From: Gammaproteobacteria bacterium
Lineage (GTDB): Bacteria > Pseudomonadota > Gammaproteobacteria > Arenicellales > JAJDZL01
Assembly: GCA_022823625.1 (NCBI GenBank)
Contig: JAJEHQ010000034.1
Coordinates: forward strand, 1-64,000
Length of the DNA: 64,000 nucleotides
Direction of reading: 5' to 3'
Position numbers and translations under genes: made by a program. The notes under the pieces are model-generated. The model worked only from the letters and a program-made list of their open reading frames with translations. It was not told the DNA's origin and ran no database searches. This document shows positions 1 to 8,443 of the stretch, one piece after another (positions within the stretch are counted from its first letter, which is position 1; every line of letters begins with the position of its first letter).

Positions 1-2
1 CA

Positions 3-125
3 ATTTCTCAGATAATCGATACCACACTGTTCGATAAAAAGCCTTTATATCAATTATTTACGGATTACGGATACAAAGAGCAACCGATTGAAGGACCTAA
101 ACAGTTGAATTTGTTCGATTATTAA
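3..125 (+). CDS. C-terminal end of a probable IS transposase (partial, cut by window start)
   Basis: An open frame runs in from the left edge and stops at 123-125, giving the last 40 residues of a protein that ends in QLNLFDY. The preceding stretch (TTLFDKKPLYQLFTD) together with a terminal NLF-aromatic motif resembles, from memory, the C-termini of IS4-type DDE transposases. This is recognition rather than a search result. A perfect 14-base palindrome follows four bases after the stop, where the end of an insertion sequence would be expected. The rest of the gene is outside the window, so its integrity cannot be judged. Confidence 0.4.
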   Translation: MSQIIDTTLFDKKPLYQLFTDYGYKEQPIEGPKQLNLFDY

Positions 126-128
126 GCG

Positions 129-142
129 GGACACTAGTGTCC
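129..142. repeat. Perfect 14-bp palindrome next to the transposase-like end
   Basis: GGACACTAGTGTCC equals its own reverse complement. It lies just after the stop codon of the transposase-like fragment and could be part of the terminal inverted repeat of that element. The other end of the element is outside the window, so this cannot be tested here. Confidence 0.45.
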
Positions 143-243
143 AGGTATACCAAGTTCCTTGAACTGAATAGGCATTCTGTACTACGGTTTGGCTTTTTAA
201 ATCGGATACGCATACCGCCAGCCTGCGATGCGTTTTACTGAGT

Positions 244-1200
244 TTAGCGACCCGCCTGAGTCCTGAACTGATCGAACTTATCAATTTTGGGGCTTAACCA
301 TTCCCCCGCAACCGATTCGAATCGCGTCGGCTGCACACCATAAGGTTCGGGCATGCTTTCTCCAACTGCGACGGTTGCCTGAAGTGACCGTAGGTTATCC
401 GGTGTCAAAGGTTTGCCAGGAGCAAACTGAGCGAAGCTTGCAAGGATATTGGACAATCCCGGGCTAAGTCCAACAATTTTGTGACGCATCCCTCCAAGTC
501 TATCAATCAGACTGACGAACTCTCGAAGTGTAAAGATTTCAGGGCCTGCAACGTCAAATCTCCCTTGGTCGGTAAATTTGACGTTGATTGCATGAGCAAT
601 ACACCGAACCACATCTCCGACATAGACGGGTTGTACTCGTACCTTCGGCAAAATAAGTGGGAAAAATACTGGACTCATCGACAGCATTTGGTGAAACATT
701 CTGGAAAATGAGTCTTCAGGTCCAAACACGATTGAAGGTCGAATAATCGTACACTCTAAGCCCTTTTCAATGAATGACTGAACTGCCTGTTCACCCTGAC
801 CGCGAGATTTGAGATACTGGCTGGGAGCATTGACGTCAGAACCTAACGCGCTGATGTTAACTAGCCTTCTCGCATTCCTTTGCAGACATGTTTCAGCTAT
901 TATCCCTGGAAGGCTCGCATGAATTTCGGCGAAGGTGTCGATTCGTGACTGATTCAGAATTCCAATCAGATTTACAATAGTGTCAGATTCACTGATTAAG
1001 CTGCCGATGTAATCGCTTGACAAATCGCCGGTTTCAACCATCTTCAGTGAGGGGACAACCAGTAGGCTTCGGTGTCGATGTGGATGCTTGGTAACAACAG
1101 TCATCGACCATCCGCTCCGCGATAAAGCATTAATCAGATGTGATCCAATAAATCCGGCGCCACCAAACAATACTGCGTGTTTTGAATGAGATAAAGGCAT
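244..1200 (-). CDS. NDUFA9-like NAD(P)-dependent epimerase/reductase family protein
   Basis: This 318-residue protein has an N-terminal Rossmann motif (GGAGFIGSHL, about residues 13-22). A conserved IVNLIGIL segment follows (about 95-102), then an ISALGSD stretch and a YLKSRGQGEQAV region that replaces the usual YxxxK of extended short-chain dehydrogenases. This pattern fits the complex I NDUFA9-like subfamily of atypical SDRs, whose bacterial members are often called epimerases without a proven substrate. It is encoded on the same strand as pyrE, 28 bases after it, and may be co-transcribed. The C-terminus is basic. The family call is good; the substrate is unknown. Confidence 0.75.
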   Translation of the reverse strand: MPLSHSKHAVLFGGAGFIGSHLINALSRSGWSMTVVTKHPHRHRSLLVVPSLKMVETGDLSSDYIGSLISESDTIVNLIGILNQSRIDTFAEIHASLPGIIAETCLQRNARRLVNISALGSDVNAPSQYLKSRGQGEQAVQSFIEKGLECTIIRPSIVFGPEDSFSRMFHQMLSMSPVFFPLILPKVRVQPVYVGDVVRCIAHAINVKFTDQGRFDVAGPEIFTLREFVSLIDRLGGMRHKIVGLSPGLSNILASFAQFAPGKPLTPDNLRSLQATVAVGESMPEPYGVQPTRFESVAGEWLSPKIDKFDQFRTQAGR

Positions 1201-1228
1201 GGGTGTCTAATATTTAATTCGAAATTAG

Positions 1229-1876
1229 TCAGTCAACTACAAACTGTGTGCCGTACGCTTTAAGCTGGTTTGAGGTGTTGTTCAACTCCTTCATATTATC
1301 TACAAATTCCAATAAATCGTTAAATGTAGCCAGCGACAGAACATCGACATCATACCTCTCCCGAACCTGCTGTACCGCAGACTGCTCGGAGTCGACACAT
1401 TTTTCCATTCGATCTAAAGAGATGACAACCGCCACGGGACGCGCACCTTGTTTTTGAATAATGTCGACTGCCTTGTCAACCGAGTGACCTGATGTGATGA
1501 CATCTTCGACGATGACAACATCACCAGACAGTGGTGCACCAACAATCCAGCCCAGTTCACCGTGGTCCTTTGCCTCTTTTCGGTCAAACGAAAATGAAAC
1601 CGAGCGGTTGTGCTTGTAATTTAGCGAAACTGCTGTGGCAGCGGCCAAGGGAATGCCTTTGTATGCCGGCCCGTACAACATGATCTCACTGTTGAATCGA
1701 TTGGCGATCGTATCGGCATAGAAGCCGCTTAACTTCATCAGGTCAGCGCCATTTGAGAAGCTACCAGTGTTTAAGAAATAAGGACTCGTTCGGCCAGAGT
1801 TAAGAACAAATTGACCAAACTTCAGCGCGCCACTGGTATAGGCAAATTTAAGAAACTCCTGTTGTCGAGTAGGCAT
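1229..1876 (-). CDS. pyrE: Orotate phosphoribosyltransferase
   Basis: PyrE joins orotate to PRPP to make orotidine 5'-phosphate, the penultimate step of UMP synthesis. The 215-residue protein has the usual length. It shows the N-terminal LKFGQFVLNSGR substrate segment (about 18-29), the AYKGIPLAAA loop, the catalytic DRKEAKDHGE lysine loop and the PRPP-binding motif VVIVEDVITSGHS (about 120-132). It appears complete. A second, damaged copy of its first third lies about 1.2 kb upstream of its start, at 3130-3302, in the same orientation. The NDUFA9-like gene follows it closely. Confidence 0.95.
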   Translation of the reverse strand: MPTRQQEFLKFAYTSGALKFGQFVLNSGRTSPYFLNTGSFSNGADLMKLSGFYADTIANRFNSEIMLYGPAYKGIPLAAATAVSLNYKHNRSVSFSFDRKEAKDHGELGWIVGAPLSGDVVIVEDVITSGHSVDKAVDIIQKQGARPVAVVISLDRMEKCVDSEQSAVQQVRERYDVDVLSLATFNDLLEFVDNMKELNNTSNQLKAYGTQFVVD

Positions 1877-2393
1877 TGTCTGATGGTACTAAGATGAATA
1901 AATACACTGAAAATTAAGGGTTTGCTCTGCTGTGAAATGTTGCCATATATGGTGATACTCCAAATTGTTGGACCATTTAGTGCCGGTGAAAACGACATTA
2001 GAGTTTATCGCAATCACCGTCGCTTGACACAAGAAAACTTGCAACATTCATTCGCATCAACCAGCTTATCTTTCTCAAATTGAATGCGGCGAACATATTG
2101 GTTCTGCCAATACTTTGCAGTAGATTGCAAAGGCTTCAAATGTAGACATAGATTCGCTAATTTGAGTTAATTTGACAATACATACTCAGCAAGAGTCAAT
2201 GTCAAGGATTCACGGAGTTGCTGAACTACGGAACTTAAGACCCTTGTTATGAACGAGATCGAGTTCATCTTTATACCCATGAGGATTCAAGTCATCATAT
2301 ATGATTGCACTACTGATAATTTTGACATTATCCTTACAAATATGTTATTATCAATGCCAATTTGATATTTGAAAGGATATTGTAGGAATTTTA
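1877..2393. other. Intergenic stretch between pyrE and the vapBC-like pair
   Basis: No plausible gene was found on either strand in these 517 bases. The last 100 bases are AT-rich and should hold the promoter of the toxin-antitoxin pair, since the antitoxin starts at 2394. The left part should hold the pyrE promoter reading the other way. I could not fix exact -35/-10 elements. Confidence 0.4.
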
Positions 2394-2630
2394 ATGATTA
2401 GTTCTGTAATTACATCAAAAGGACAAACAACCTTACCCAAGACTGTTCGAGAATCGCTTGGAGTTGTGCCTGGAGATCGCGTGCGATATGTTGTATTGGA
2501 CAACGGTGAAGTGAGAATAATCCCGATTCGTCCTCTTTCCCGGCTTTTTGGAATCTGTCAGTACGATGGACCAGCAGCAACAATTGAAGATATGAAACAG
2601 GCAATAGCAGATGGGGCGACTGGTAAGTGA
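2394..2630 (+). CDS. AbrB/MazE-fold antitoxin (VapB-like)
   Basis: A 78-residue protein with an N-terminal swapped-hairpin AbrB/SpoVT DNA-binding signature: ITSKGQTTLPKTVRESLGV (about 6-24) followed by GDRVRYVVLDNG. The C-terminal tail (about 45-78) would be the toxin-binding part. Antitoxins of this kind neutralise a PIN-domain toxin and repress their own promoter with it. The stop overlaps the start of the downstream PIN gene by four bases (GTGA), the usual layout of such a pair. The start is chosen because the AbrB motif begins directly after it. Confidence 0.85.
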   Translation: MISSVITSKGQTTLPKTVRESLGVVPGDRVRYVVLDNGEVRIIPIRPLSRLFGICQYDGPAATIEDMKQAIADGATGK

Positions 2631-3022
2631 TTGCACTTGACACAAATGTTCTCGTTCGCTATCTCGTGAACGATGACGCTCGCCAAGCACAATTGGCTCA
2701 TGATTTACTTGCGAACCTAACAGCTGATAACCCAGGTTTCATTTGCAGAGAGGTTGCCGTGGAGTTGTCATGGGTTCTTGAAAGGTATTACGGCTTTTCA
2801 CGCGATCAAATTGCATCTGTTTTCGAAGAACTTGTTGCTACCGCAGAACTTTATGTCGAAGTTGCCGAAGATGTAGTTCGAGCGGTGGATGGATACCGTC
2901 GAGGCGGAGCTGAGTTTTCGGACCGAATGATCGCAGCAGCTGCGGCGCGATTTGACAATGCCTTACTTTATACATTTGATAAGGAGGCTGCGCAGCTTGC
3001 CGGTGCAGTTCTGTTGAATTAG
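2627..3022 (+). CDS. PIN-domain ribonuclease toxin (VapC-like)
   Basis: The 131-residue protein has the acidic residues of a PIN RNase: Asp in LDTNVLVRYL (about 4-13), Glu in REVAVELSWVL (about 41-51), Asp in FSDRMIAAAA (about 97-106) and a final TFDKE (about 116-120). VapC toxins typically cut initiator tRNA or rRNA; the target here is unknown. It starts with GTG inside the antitoxin stop, so translation is probably coupled. The pair sits between pyrE and a degraded pyrE copy, which suggests it arrived or moved as a module. All catalytic positions are present, so it looks functional. Confidence 0.85.
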   Translation: MIALDTNVLVRYLVNDDARQAQLAHDLLANLTADNPGFICREVAVELSWVLERYYGFSRDQIASVFEELVATAELYVEVAEDVVRAVDGYRRGGAEFSDRMIAAAAARFDNALLYTFDKEAAQLAGAVLLN

Positions 3023-3129
3023 ATATGTAGCGTAACTACTGACTCCAAAGAATGACAATGTGCTTTTATCGGTATGCAAATTGGGATAGGATGAAAGAAT
3101 CGCTTGGGTGGGGCAAGTTCCATAACCTC

Positions 3130-3302
3130 GCGACAATGGTATAGAAACCGCTTAACTTCGTACGGTCAGCGCCATTTGAGAAGCTAACAGTGTTCAAGAA
3201 ACAAGGACTCGTTCGGCCGGAATTAAGAACAAATTGACCAAACTTCATAGCGCCACCGGTATAGGTAATTTCAAGAAACTTGTGTTGTCGAGTGGGTATG
3301 AC
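3130..3302 (-). pseudogene. Degraded second copy of the pyrE 5' end
   Basis: Read on the minus strand, this stretch is a close copy of the first 55-60 codons of pyrE, with MKFGQFVLNSGRTSPCFLNT corresponding to LKFGQFVLNSGRTSPYFLNT. Substitutions and a small deletion have accumulated. The position matching the pyrE ATG now reads ATA. Similarity fades near 3130 on one side and shortly beyond 3302 on the other, so only the 5' third of the gene and a little upstream sequence is present. It has the same orientation as the intact pyrE, with the toxin-antitoxin pair between them. It cannot make active enzyme. Confidence 0.85.
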
Positions 3303-3322
3303 TCGGTGGTACTGTGTGTTAA

Positions 3323-4017
3323 ATTAGTGCTTCGAAGTCAATTGGTCTGCTGTGTCGTCGGACACTGTCAACTGTTGTGAGTCGACGACTAAGACTCATT
3401 TCAGTTGAGTCAAATTTTTAGTTCGATTTTATATTCAGGCGTTTCCCATACTATTTTTTATCCAAGATGCCATAACTTAGACTGCTGAAGGCTATCGTGT
3501 TCTCTTGCATTGTTCTGATTGATTACGTCCATTTATCGCACGCTCAACTTTCATCTATCACTGCTGATATTTTCAATATGCAACACGTAATCTTTCAATA
3601 TGCAACAATAATTCTTTCAATTTGTTATATGTGCCACAAGTGCTGGAAATCAGCACATTGAGTTCGGTGAACGGCTACTGGAAACGGAGAATATTTTGGT
3701 CAGCGAGGTACTGGCGTATCCTGAAATCGGCCAGCAACAGTTTTCCCTACGTCCTACGTTTTACCGCACCAGTAGTCGACTCAACTCTATTTCAGCTACT
3801 TCGCAAACACCAATTAATATCTGAGAACAGATTTCAACAATTTACCAATAAACCGCCGACGTCAGGGAAATGTACTGGTCCCTAACAATGGAAAAAGGAT
3901 TTATACGTTGAAAAACAGGATAAATATCCTCTCCTAACTCCTTTCTTGAGCCCAGTATCTTTGATGATGGTGTTCCCGCATTGCTGGGTTGATGTCATTT
4001 AAGTCGATATGTAATGT
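3323..4017. other. Gene-poor stretch before the first DUF4143 ATPase
   Basis: I see no convincing gene here. An 87-codon open frame at 3622-3885 has no recognisable motif. Around 3630-3800 a second frame gives a more protein-like peptide (EFGERLLETENILVSEVLAY), which may be the remnant of an unidentified gene. The stretch also contains 22-bp direct repeats at 3571-3624. Confidence 0.4.
3571..3624. repeat. 22-bp direct repeats, two full units and a partial third
   Basis: TTTCAATATGCAACA recurs at 3571 and 3593, and a shorter third start (TTTCAAT) lies at 3615, giving a spacing of exactly 22 bases. Two helical turns between units would put bound proteins on the same DNA face, so an operator is possible. 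The number of units is too low for a CRISPR array or a clear iteron origin. Confidence 0.6.
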
Positions 4018-4041
4018 AAAATAGAAATTCTTTTCTATTTT
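4018..4041. promoter_or_regulatory. Perfect 10-4-10 inverted repeat just upstream of the DUF4143 ATPase
   Basis: AAAATAGAAA, a TTCT spacer and TTTCTATTTT form a perfect inverted repeat. It ends nine bases before the ATG at 4051, over the expected promoter/leader region. It may be an operator, or an RNA hairpin that limits translation. The pairs are mostly A-T, so operator DNA is the more likely reading. Confidence 0.45.
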
Positions 4042-4050
4042 GCAAATATT

Positions 4051-5196
4051 ATGATTTCGAGAAAGATTGCCCAGTTAGTGCAGGCCCGATTCAAGAAGTA
4101 TCCGGCTGTCGTTTTAGTTGGTCCTCGCCAATGTGGCAAAACAACGTTTGCTACATCACTCGGAGGGCTCTATTTCGATCTCGAGCAGGGAACAGAGAGA
4201 TTGAAGCTCGATGCAAGTTGGGACGAGGTTGTGGCTGGTGATAGTCTCGTTGTTTTGGATGAAGCCCAGTCATATCCGGAATTATTTCCACGTCTTCGAG
4301 GGACAATCGATCGTGATCGAAATAGAAATGGACGCTTTCTATTGTTGGGATCCATCTCGCCGGCACTTATGACTCAGGTTTCCGAATCACTTGCCGGACG
4401 CCTCTCTGTTCTCGAGTTGACTCCCTTTCTATTTTCTGAAATTCAGCACGACAATCGACTCAAGAAGCTTTGGCTGTACGGAGGATATCCAGACGGCGGA
4501 ATCCTCCTTGACGAACAATTCCCCGCCTGGCAACAGGACTACCTTAATTTACTGGCCCAGAGAGACCTTCCGAACTGGGGTATGGTGGTTCGTCCACAAA
4601 TAACTGACCGGCTTTTTCGAATGCTTGCAGCGACCCACGGACAAGAGTGGAATGCCAGTCGAATCGGATCAAGTTTGGGTCTTGCCTACCATACTGTCAA
4701 CAGATACCTTGACTATTTGGAGGGAGCTTTTCTGATTCGGCTACTACCAGCTTATCACACGAACATCCGGAAACGACTAATTAAGCGTGCCAAGGTATAC
4801 TGGCGCGATAGCGGATTGTTGCATTCGCTCTTGAACCTTCAAAACTCGGATAGCTTATTTGGTCACCCTAGTGTAGGGGCTAGTTGGGAAGGTTTTGTAA
4901 TTAGCCAGATACTATCCGAGTTGCAATCCTCAGGTCGCAGCTTCAATGCATATCATTTTCGTACCAGCGATCAGAAAGAACTTGATTTACTACTCGAAAT
5001 CGATTCACAATTGTGGGCCTTTGAAATCAAACTCACCTCAAGTCCCAGTTTGAAAGATTTGGAGCGGCTTAATCAGGTTGCAAGTCTAATCGGAGCTCAG
5101 AGGCGAGTTTTACTGTGCAATTCCACTGACCCAATATGCAACAGCAGTCAGATGATTTGCAACCTGGACACGTTTCTGAATTCTATTCAAGGTTAA
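4051..5196 (+). CDS. AAA ATPase of the DUF4143 family
   Basis: A 381-residue ATP-binding protein. Walker A is GPRQCGKTT (about 24-32) and Walker B is LVVLDEAQ (about 66-73), followed by a sensor-like LLLGSIS. A winged-helix-like middle section (LAYHTVNRYLDYLE) comes next. The C-terminal part carries a PD-(D/E)xK-like pattern, KELDLLLE then FEIKL (about 308-330), typical of DUF4143. The family is widespread in bacteria and archaea and often found in mobile regions; its biochemical role is unsettled. A perfect inverted repeat lies just upstream. A second, diverged member is at 9273-10487 on the other strand. The gene appears intact. Confidence 0.85.
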   Translation: MISRKIAQLVQARFKKYPAVVLVGPRQCGKTTFATSLGGLYFDLEQGTERLKLDASWDEVVAGDSLVVLDEAQSYPELFPRLRGTIDRDRNRNGRFLLLGSISPALMTQVSESLAGRLSVLELTPFLFSEIQHDNRLKKLWLYGGYPDGGILLDEQFPAWQQDYLNLLAQRDLPNWGMVVRPQITDRLFRMLAATHGQEWNASRIGSSLGLAYHTVNRYLDYLEGAFLIRLLPAYHTNIRKRLIKRAKVYWRDSGLLHSLLNLQNSDSLFGHPSVGASWEGFVISQILSELQSSGRSFNAYHFRTSDQKELDLLLEIDSQLWAFEIKLTSSPSLKDLERLNQVASLIGAQRRVLLCNSTDPICNSSQMICNLDTFLNSIQG

Positions 5197-5214
5197 ACCC
5201 TACTGAGTGATTCT

Positions 5215-5499
5215 GGTAATATTGCACAACATGCCAGACATCTCATCTTACCGTGGATTCGCATCGTATATTCTCACACAATGCGAGAAACGATTCATTC
5301 AGGACAAGGTGTGACGCTATGCGTTCCGGCCCGTGCTGCTGGAAACATTCTGCGAACTAGATATAGACAGACCAATCCCAGGTGTGCGGAAGAAAAGGAC
5401 CGTTTCAATGAACATGCGCTTCCGATCAAGAATATCTTGCCTAACCCTAAAAAATTCGACAGAAAATCCTCAAACTCTGAAACTGTCCCGCCGCAATAG
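5215..5499 (+). pseudogene. Remnant of a DUF4338 (DruA-like, transposon-associated) gene
   Basis: Three short segments in shifted frames line up in order with the C-terminal half of DUF4338 proteins. The first is HARHLILPWIRI (about 5229-5264). The second is a stretch containing RPVLLETFCELD (about 5320-5360), with a stop just before it. The third is EEKDRFNEHALPIKNI (about 5388-5436). Known family members contain ILPWV, RPVLLETF and GRGKKDR-HALPIK in this order. The piece between the second and third is too short, so there is an internal deletion as well as frameshifts. DUF4338 occurs in transposon-like elements and as DruA of Druantia defence; this copy is dead. Confidence 0.65.
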
Positions 5500-5513
5500 T
5501 GGGTCTGCACCGA

Positions 5514-7592
5514 TCATGCGAGAAAACCAATTGATCTAGCCCGGTCGGGCTTGGCATCGCATTCAGCACATAGCATCTCGGTCAGAAGTTCCTGATCATC
5601 CGATTGACCAACAATCGTAGACTTTCGGTGTACAACCGCGAAATCGCCAGGTGTAAGGTTGGTGAGATTCAAAACCCTCTCCGGAGGAGCGAATCCAAAG
5701 TAAGTTTGGAATGCCACCCTTATCTGCTCTGGCTTGAGGTAGTCAAGGGTGACCTTGAATACGAAGCGCCTAAGAGTCGCACTGTCAAGATGCTCACCAA
5801 AATTGGTGGTGCAAGCGAACGGCAGCTGATGGACTTCCATCCACGTCAGCATTTCGTTAACTTGGCTCACTTCCCATGATTTTTGAGCAAATTTTCTATC
5901 GTAGAGCAACGAATCAGCTTCGTCGAAAACAAGGAATGAATTTGTATTCTGTGCTTCTTTAAAGGCGTCGGCGATGTTTTTCTCTGTACCCCCAACCCAC
6001 GCGGAAAGTAAATCGGAAGTTCGCTTCTGCATTACCTCTAGCCCCATACGTTCAGCAAGATAACGGGCATAGGCGCTCTTACCCGTGCCAGGTGGTCCCT
6101 GCAGGCAGAGAGAAAATTTCAGCACACCGCTGTTCACAAGACTGTCGGCTAGTTTGACCGGACACGTGGTGGCTTGGATCAGTGTGGGATCAAACAGTTT
6201 CGGTACACCTTCGGGTGGCACTTCACACGATACCAACCTGGAAAGACTCTGCACTCCGGTTCGCACCGCGTCAATTCCTCCGCCAGCAATACTGGCAGCA
6301 GCGGTTGCACCGGCTGCTATACCGGGCGTTGCGGTGAATTCCCGTGCCAGTGCAAAAGCGTCTTCGGCGTCTGCTTCGATGCCATAGCGCTCAAGTTGCG
6401 TCTTCCATATTCTTGCTCTAACGGGCGTTGAGGGCGGACTCAGCTCTAGTGCGTACGACATACGACGCAACAGGGAACGGTCGACTGAACTGGTATCGTT
6501 AATGGTCCAAAGAGTCGGCGCAGGCGATCGCTCCAGCAACTGGTGCATGTAAACTTTGGAGCCTCCATTCTGTGAGTTGGAGGAGAATGACATCCCAAAG
6601 AATCTTAAACCAGTTCCATTTGTCAATAAATCGTCCATCTCATCGAATAGGATCAGTGAATTTCGGCTCTTTGCGAGAAGACGCTGAGTGAGCCGGAGTT
6701 CCTGCTGTCTCTCGCGACGGGTCATCTCGTCGCCTTCGTCATCCGATTCGCCGACACTATATAGAGTCACACCGAGTCGCTTGGCCAAAACCTTGCAGAA
6801 CTCAGTCTTGCCAGTTCCTGGTGGGCCGTACAAAAGTATGTTTACACCCGAAGCGGAGTTTTGAAGCGCACCTGCTATCAATCGTTCGATATGATCACGC
6901 CCCTTGCTTATGTGCTCGAAGTCTTCCCACTCAAGTTCACTCTCAGGTGCAACGTCAAGCAACAGACGGATCGCGTCGAAGCCGCTGTGATCAGAATCAG
7001 TAGTCAAGCGGCAAAGCCGAGACACAATGTCCACTTCTCCGTCGTCTCTGTCGATGGTAACAAGTCCTGAACTGATCAGTGGCGAATCGCTATGTAGGCG
7101 GCGCTGAACATCGCCCGGCGATAGATCAAGTAGAGTCGCAATTGCATATAAATTCAACATGACACTGTATCGTGTTCTTTCACGAAAAATATCATCAATC
7201 ATTCTCTCAATGACTGGTTGGGTAGAGTACCGCAGCAAGAGTTCCAGGATATCGACGTCGGTAGTCGAGAGGCAATTGGCTTGAGCCAGATTCTGAAGTC
7301 GCTTAGCGGTCAGATCACACTCAGTCGATTTCAATGCAGCACACTCGCTCTGCAAAACCTTTCGAACCATTCGTAGCTGGTCTTTTGTAGGCGTGTCGTC
7401 CAAAAAACGCGTAATACTGACTATATGAGGGAAAATTGTTTTGACACCATGTAAATGACGGTTGTCTCTATCAGTTATCCATTTGATCAGGCCCACAGCC
7501 TCGGAATCTCGGTGATTGAGCTTCACAGCCATGTTGGCGAGGTAGGTTGTTATGAGTTTTCTTTCGTAATTGCTTAGCATTAGATCTTCCAT
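5514..7592 (-). CDS. Tandem AAA ATPase of unknown function
   Basis: The 692-residue protein has a helical N-terminal region (about 1-240) without a recognised domain, then two AAA modules. Module 1 has Walker A GPPGTGKTE (about 256-264) and Walker B LILFDEMDDLL (about 313-323). Module 2 has Walker A GPPGTGKSA (about 499-507), the pore-like segment WVGGTEKNI (about 532-540) and Walker B FLVFDEADSLL. An Ala/Gly-rich linker (about 424-440) lies between them. Two complete nucleotide sites suggest a remodelling or unfolding machine, perhaps a hexamer, but I recognise no named family and no partner. It is alone on its strand, with a dead DUF4338 gene downstream and a gene-free stretch upstream. Confidence 0.8.
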   Translation of the reverse strand: MEDLMLSNYERKLITTYLANMAVKLNHRDSEAVGLIKWITDRDNRHLHGVKTIFPHIVSITRFLDDTPTKDQLRMVRKVLQSECAALKSTECDLTAKRLQNLAQANCLSTTDVDILELLLRYSTQPVIERMIDDIFRERTRYSVMLNLYAIATLLDLSPGDVQRRLHSDSPLISSGLVTIDRDDGEVDIVSRLCRLTTDSDHSGFDAIRLLLDVAPESELEWEDFEHISKGRDHIERLIAGALQNSASGVNILLYGPPGTGKTEFCKVLAKRLGVTLYSVGESDDEGDEMTRRERQQELRLTQRLLAKSRNSLILFDEMDDLLTNGTGLRFFGMSFSSNSQNGGSKVYMHQLLERSPAPTLWTINDTSSVDRSLLRRMSYALELSPPSTPVRARIWKTQLERYGIEADAEDAFALAREFTATPGIAAGATAAASIAGGGIDAVRTGVQSLSRLVSCEVPPEGVPKLFDPTLIQATTCPVKLADSLVNSGVLKFSLCLQGPPGTGKSAYARYLAERMGLEVMQKRTSDLLSAWVGGTEKNIADAFKEAQNTNSFLVFDEADSLLYDRKFAQKSWEVSQVNEMLTWMEVHQLPFACTTNFGEHLDSATLRRFVFKVTLDYLKPEQIRVAFQTYFGFAPPERVLNLTNLTPGDFAVVHRKSTIVGQSDDQELLTEMLCAECDAKPDRARSIGFLA

Positions 7593-8443
7593 CCACGGTA
7601 CAGTAATCAGCCGGTAAACAAGCGCTTCAGCTAGAGATGCTTAGAAATTCAAATCGTGCAGAACATTTCGAATCAGCTGACCGTAAGTGATCTCTACATC
7701 TTCTGACTGAACAAGTCTTGAATCTGAATTCACTCTTGCTTTTTTGTTGGCCGACAGCGATGGGTAACAAATTCGGGAAAGGTGAATTTTGACCAGCGAT
7801 GGCCACATCCGACAACACTCGATATACTAAATTCAACTCTTGTAAAAATCAATGAAAAGCAAACAAATATTCGATAACTCTTCATTAATACGACAGATAA
7901 TGACGCATTATAAATAACTCAGAGATTTAAATCGAAATTTGTGTAGTCGTTGGAGTTACTGACGTTCAGTGTCAATATTCGTTTGTCACTTTTCTTGCCC
8001 GACAACGGGTGTCACTGACGAGGTGAATTCAATTCATTGAACAGCCGCGCACCAGAATATTTCGACGTTAAAAATAGCATGGGAAACGCCTGGTGAAAAG
8101 CATAGATTTGACTGGTTGAAGATACAATGTCAGTATCTGCCACTATCCGATATATATAGGTGAATCAATGCCGACCGTATATCATCCACGTACGTGCTGC
8201 TGCGTACAGCAAATCACGCCGCGTGGACGATGGTTCAGACCGCTCACAAAGTCGCAGACCATCCGACAACAGCAAGTCGAAAGCCCGCCCAATGGCGATA
8301 CACCTCAACGAGCACGAGCGCCGACAGGTGGCCCGGCACTTCCATCCCCGCAATTGTCACCCGCGGTGCGGCGACCGTTGTGCGGTCCGATGACCGCCTC
8401 CCCTTTGCGCTAATTATCGCCTGCTTGACGAGACGGAGAAGCC
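7593..8443. other. Gene-free stretch; right part is GC-rich like the following SRPBCC gene
   Basis: The left half (7593 to about 8150) has the usual composition of the window and should hold the promoter of the tandem AAA gene. From about 8190 the sequence becomes visibly GC-rich. Short overlapping open frames there are open in several frames at once, as expected by chance in GC-rich DNA, and none shows a recognisable domain. This part may be 5' flanking DNA, or a broken neighbour, that arrived with the SRPBCC gene. Confidence 0.4.

Noticed and set aside
3622-3885. 87-codon open frame before the first DUF4143 gene
   Set aside because: No motif and no evident ribosome binding site. A different frame in the same stretch looks more protein-like, so this is either chance or part of an unidentified remnant.
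5215-5499. A working Druantia-type defence system built around the DUF4338 sequence
   Set aside because: The gene is frameshifted and truncated, and no druB-E homologue was recognised nearby.
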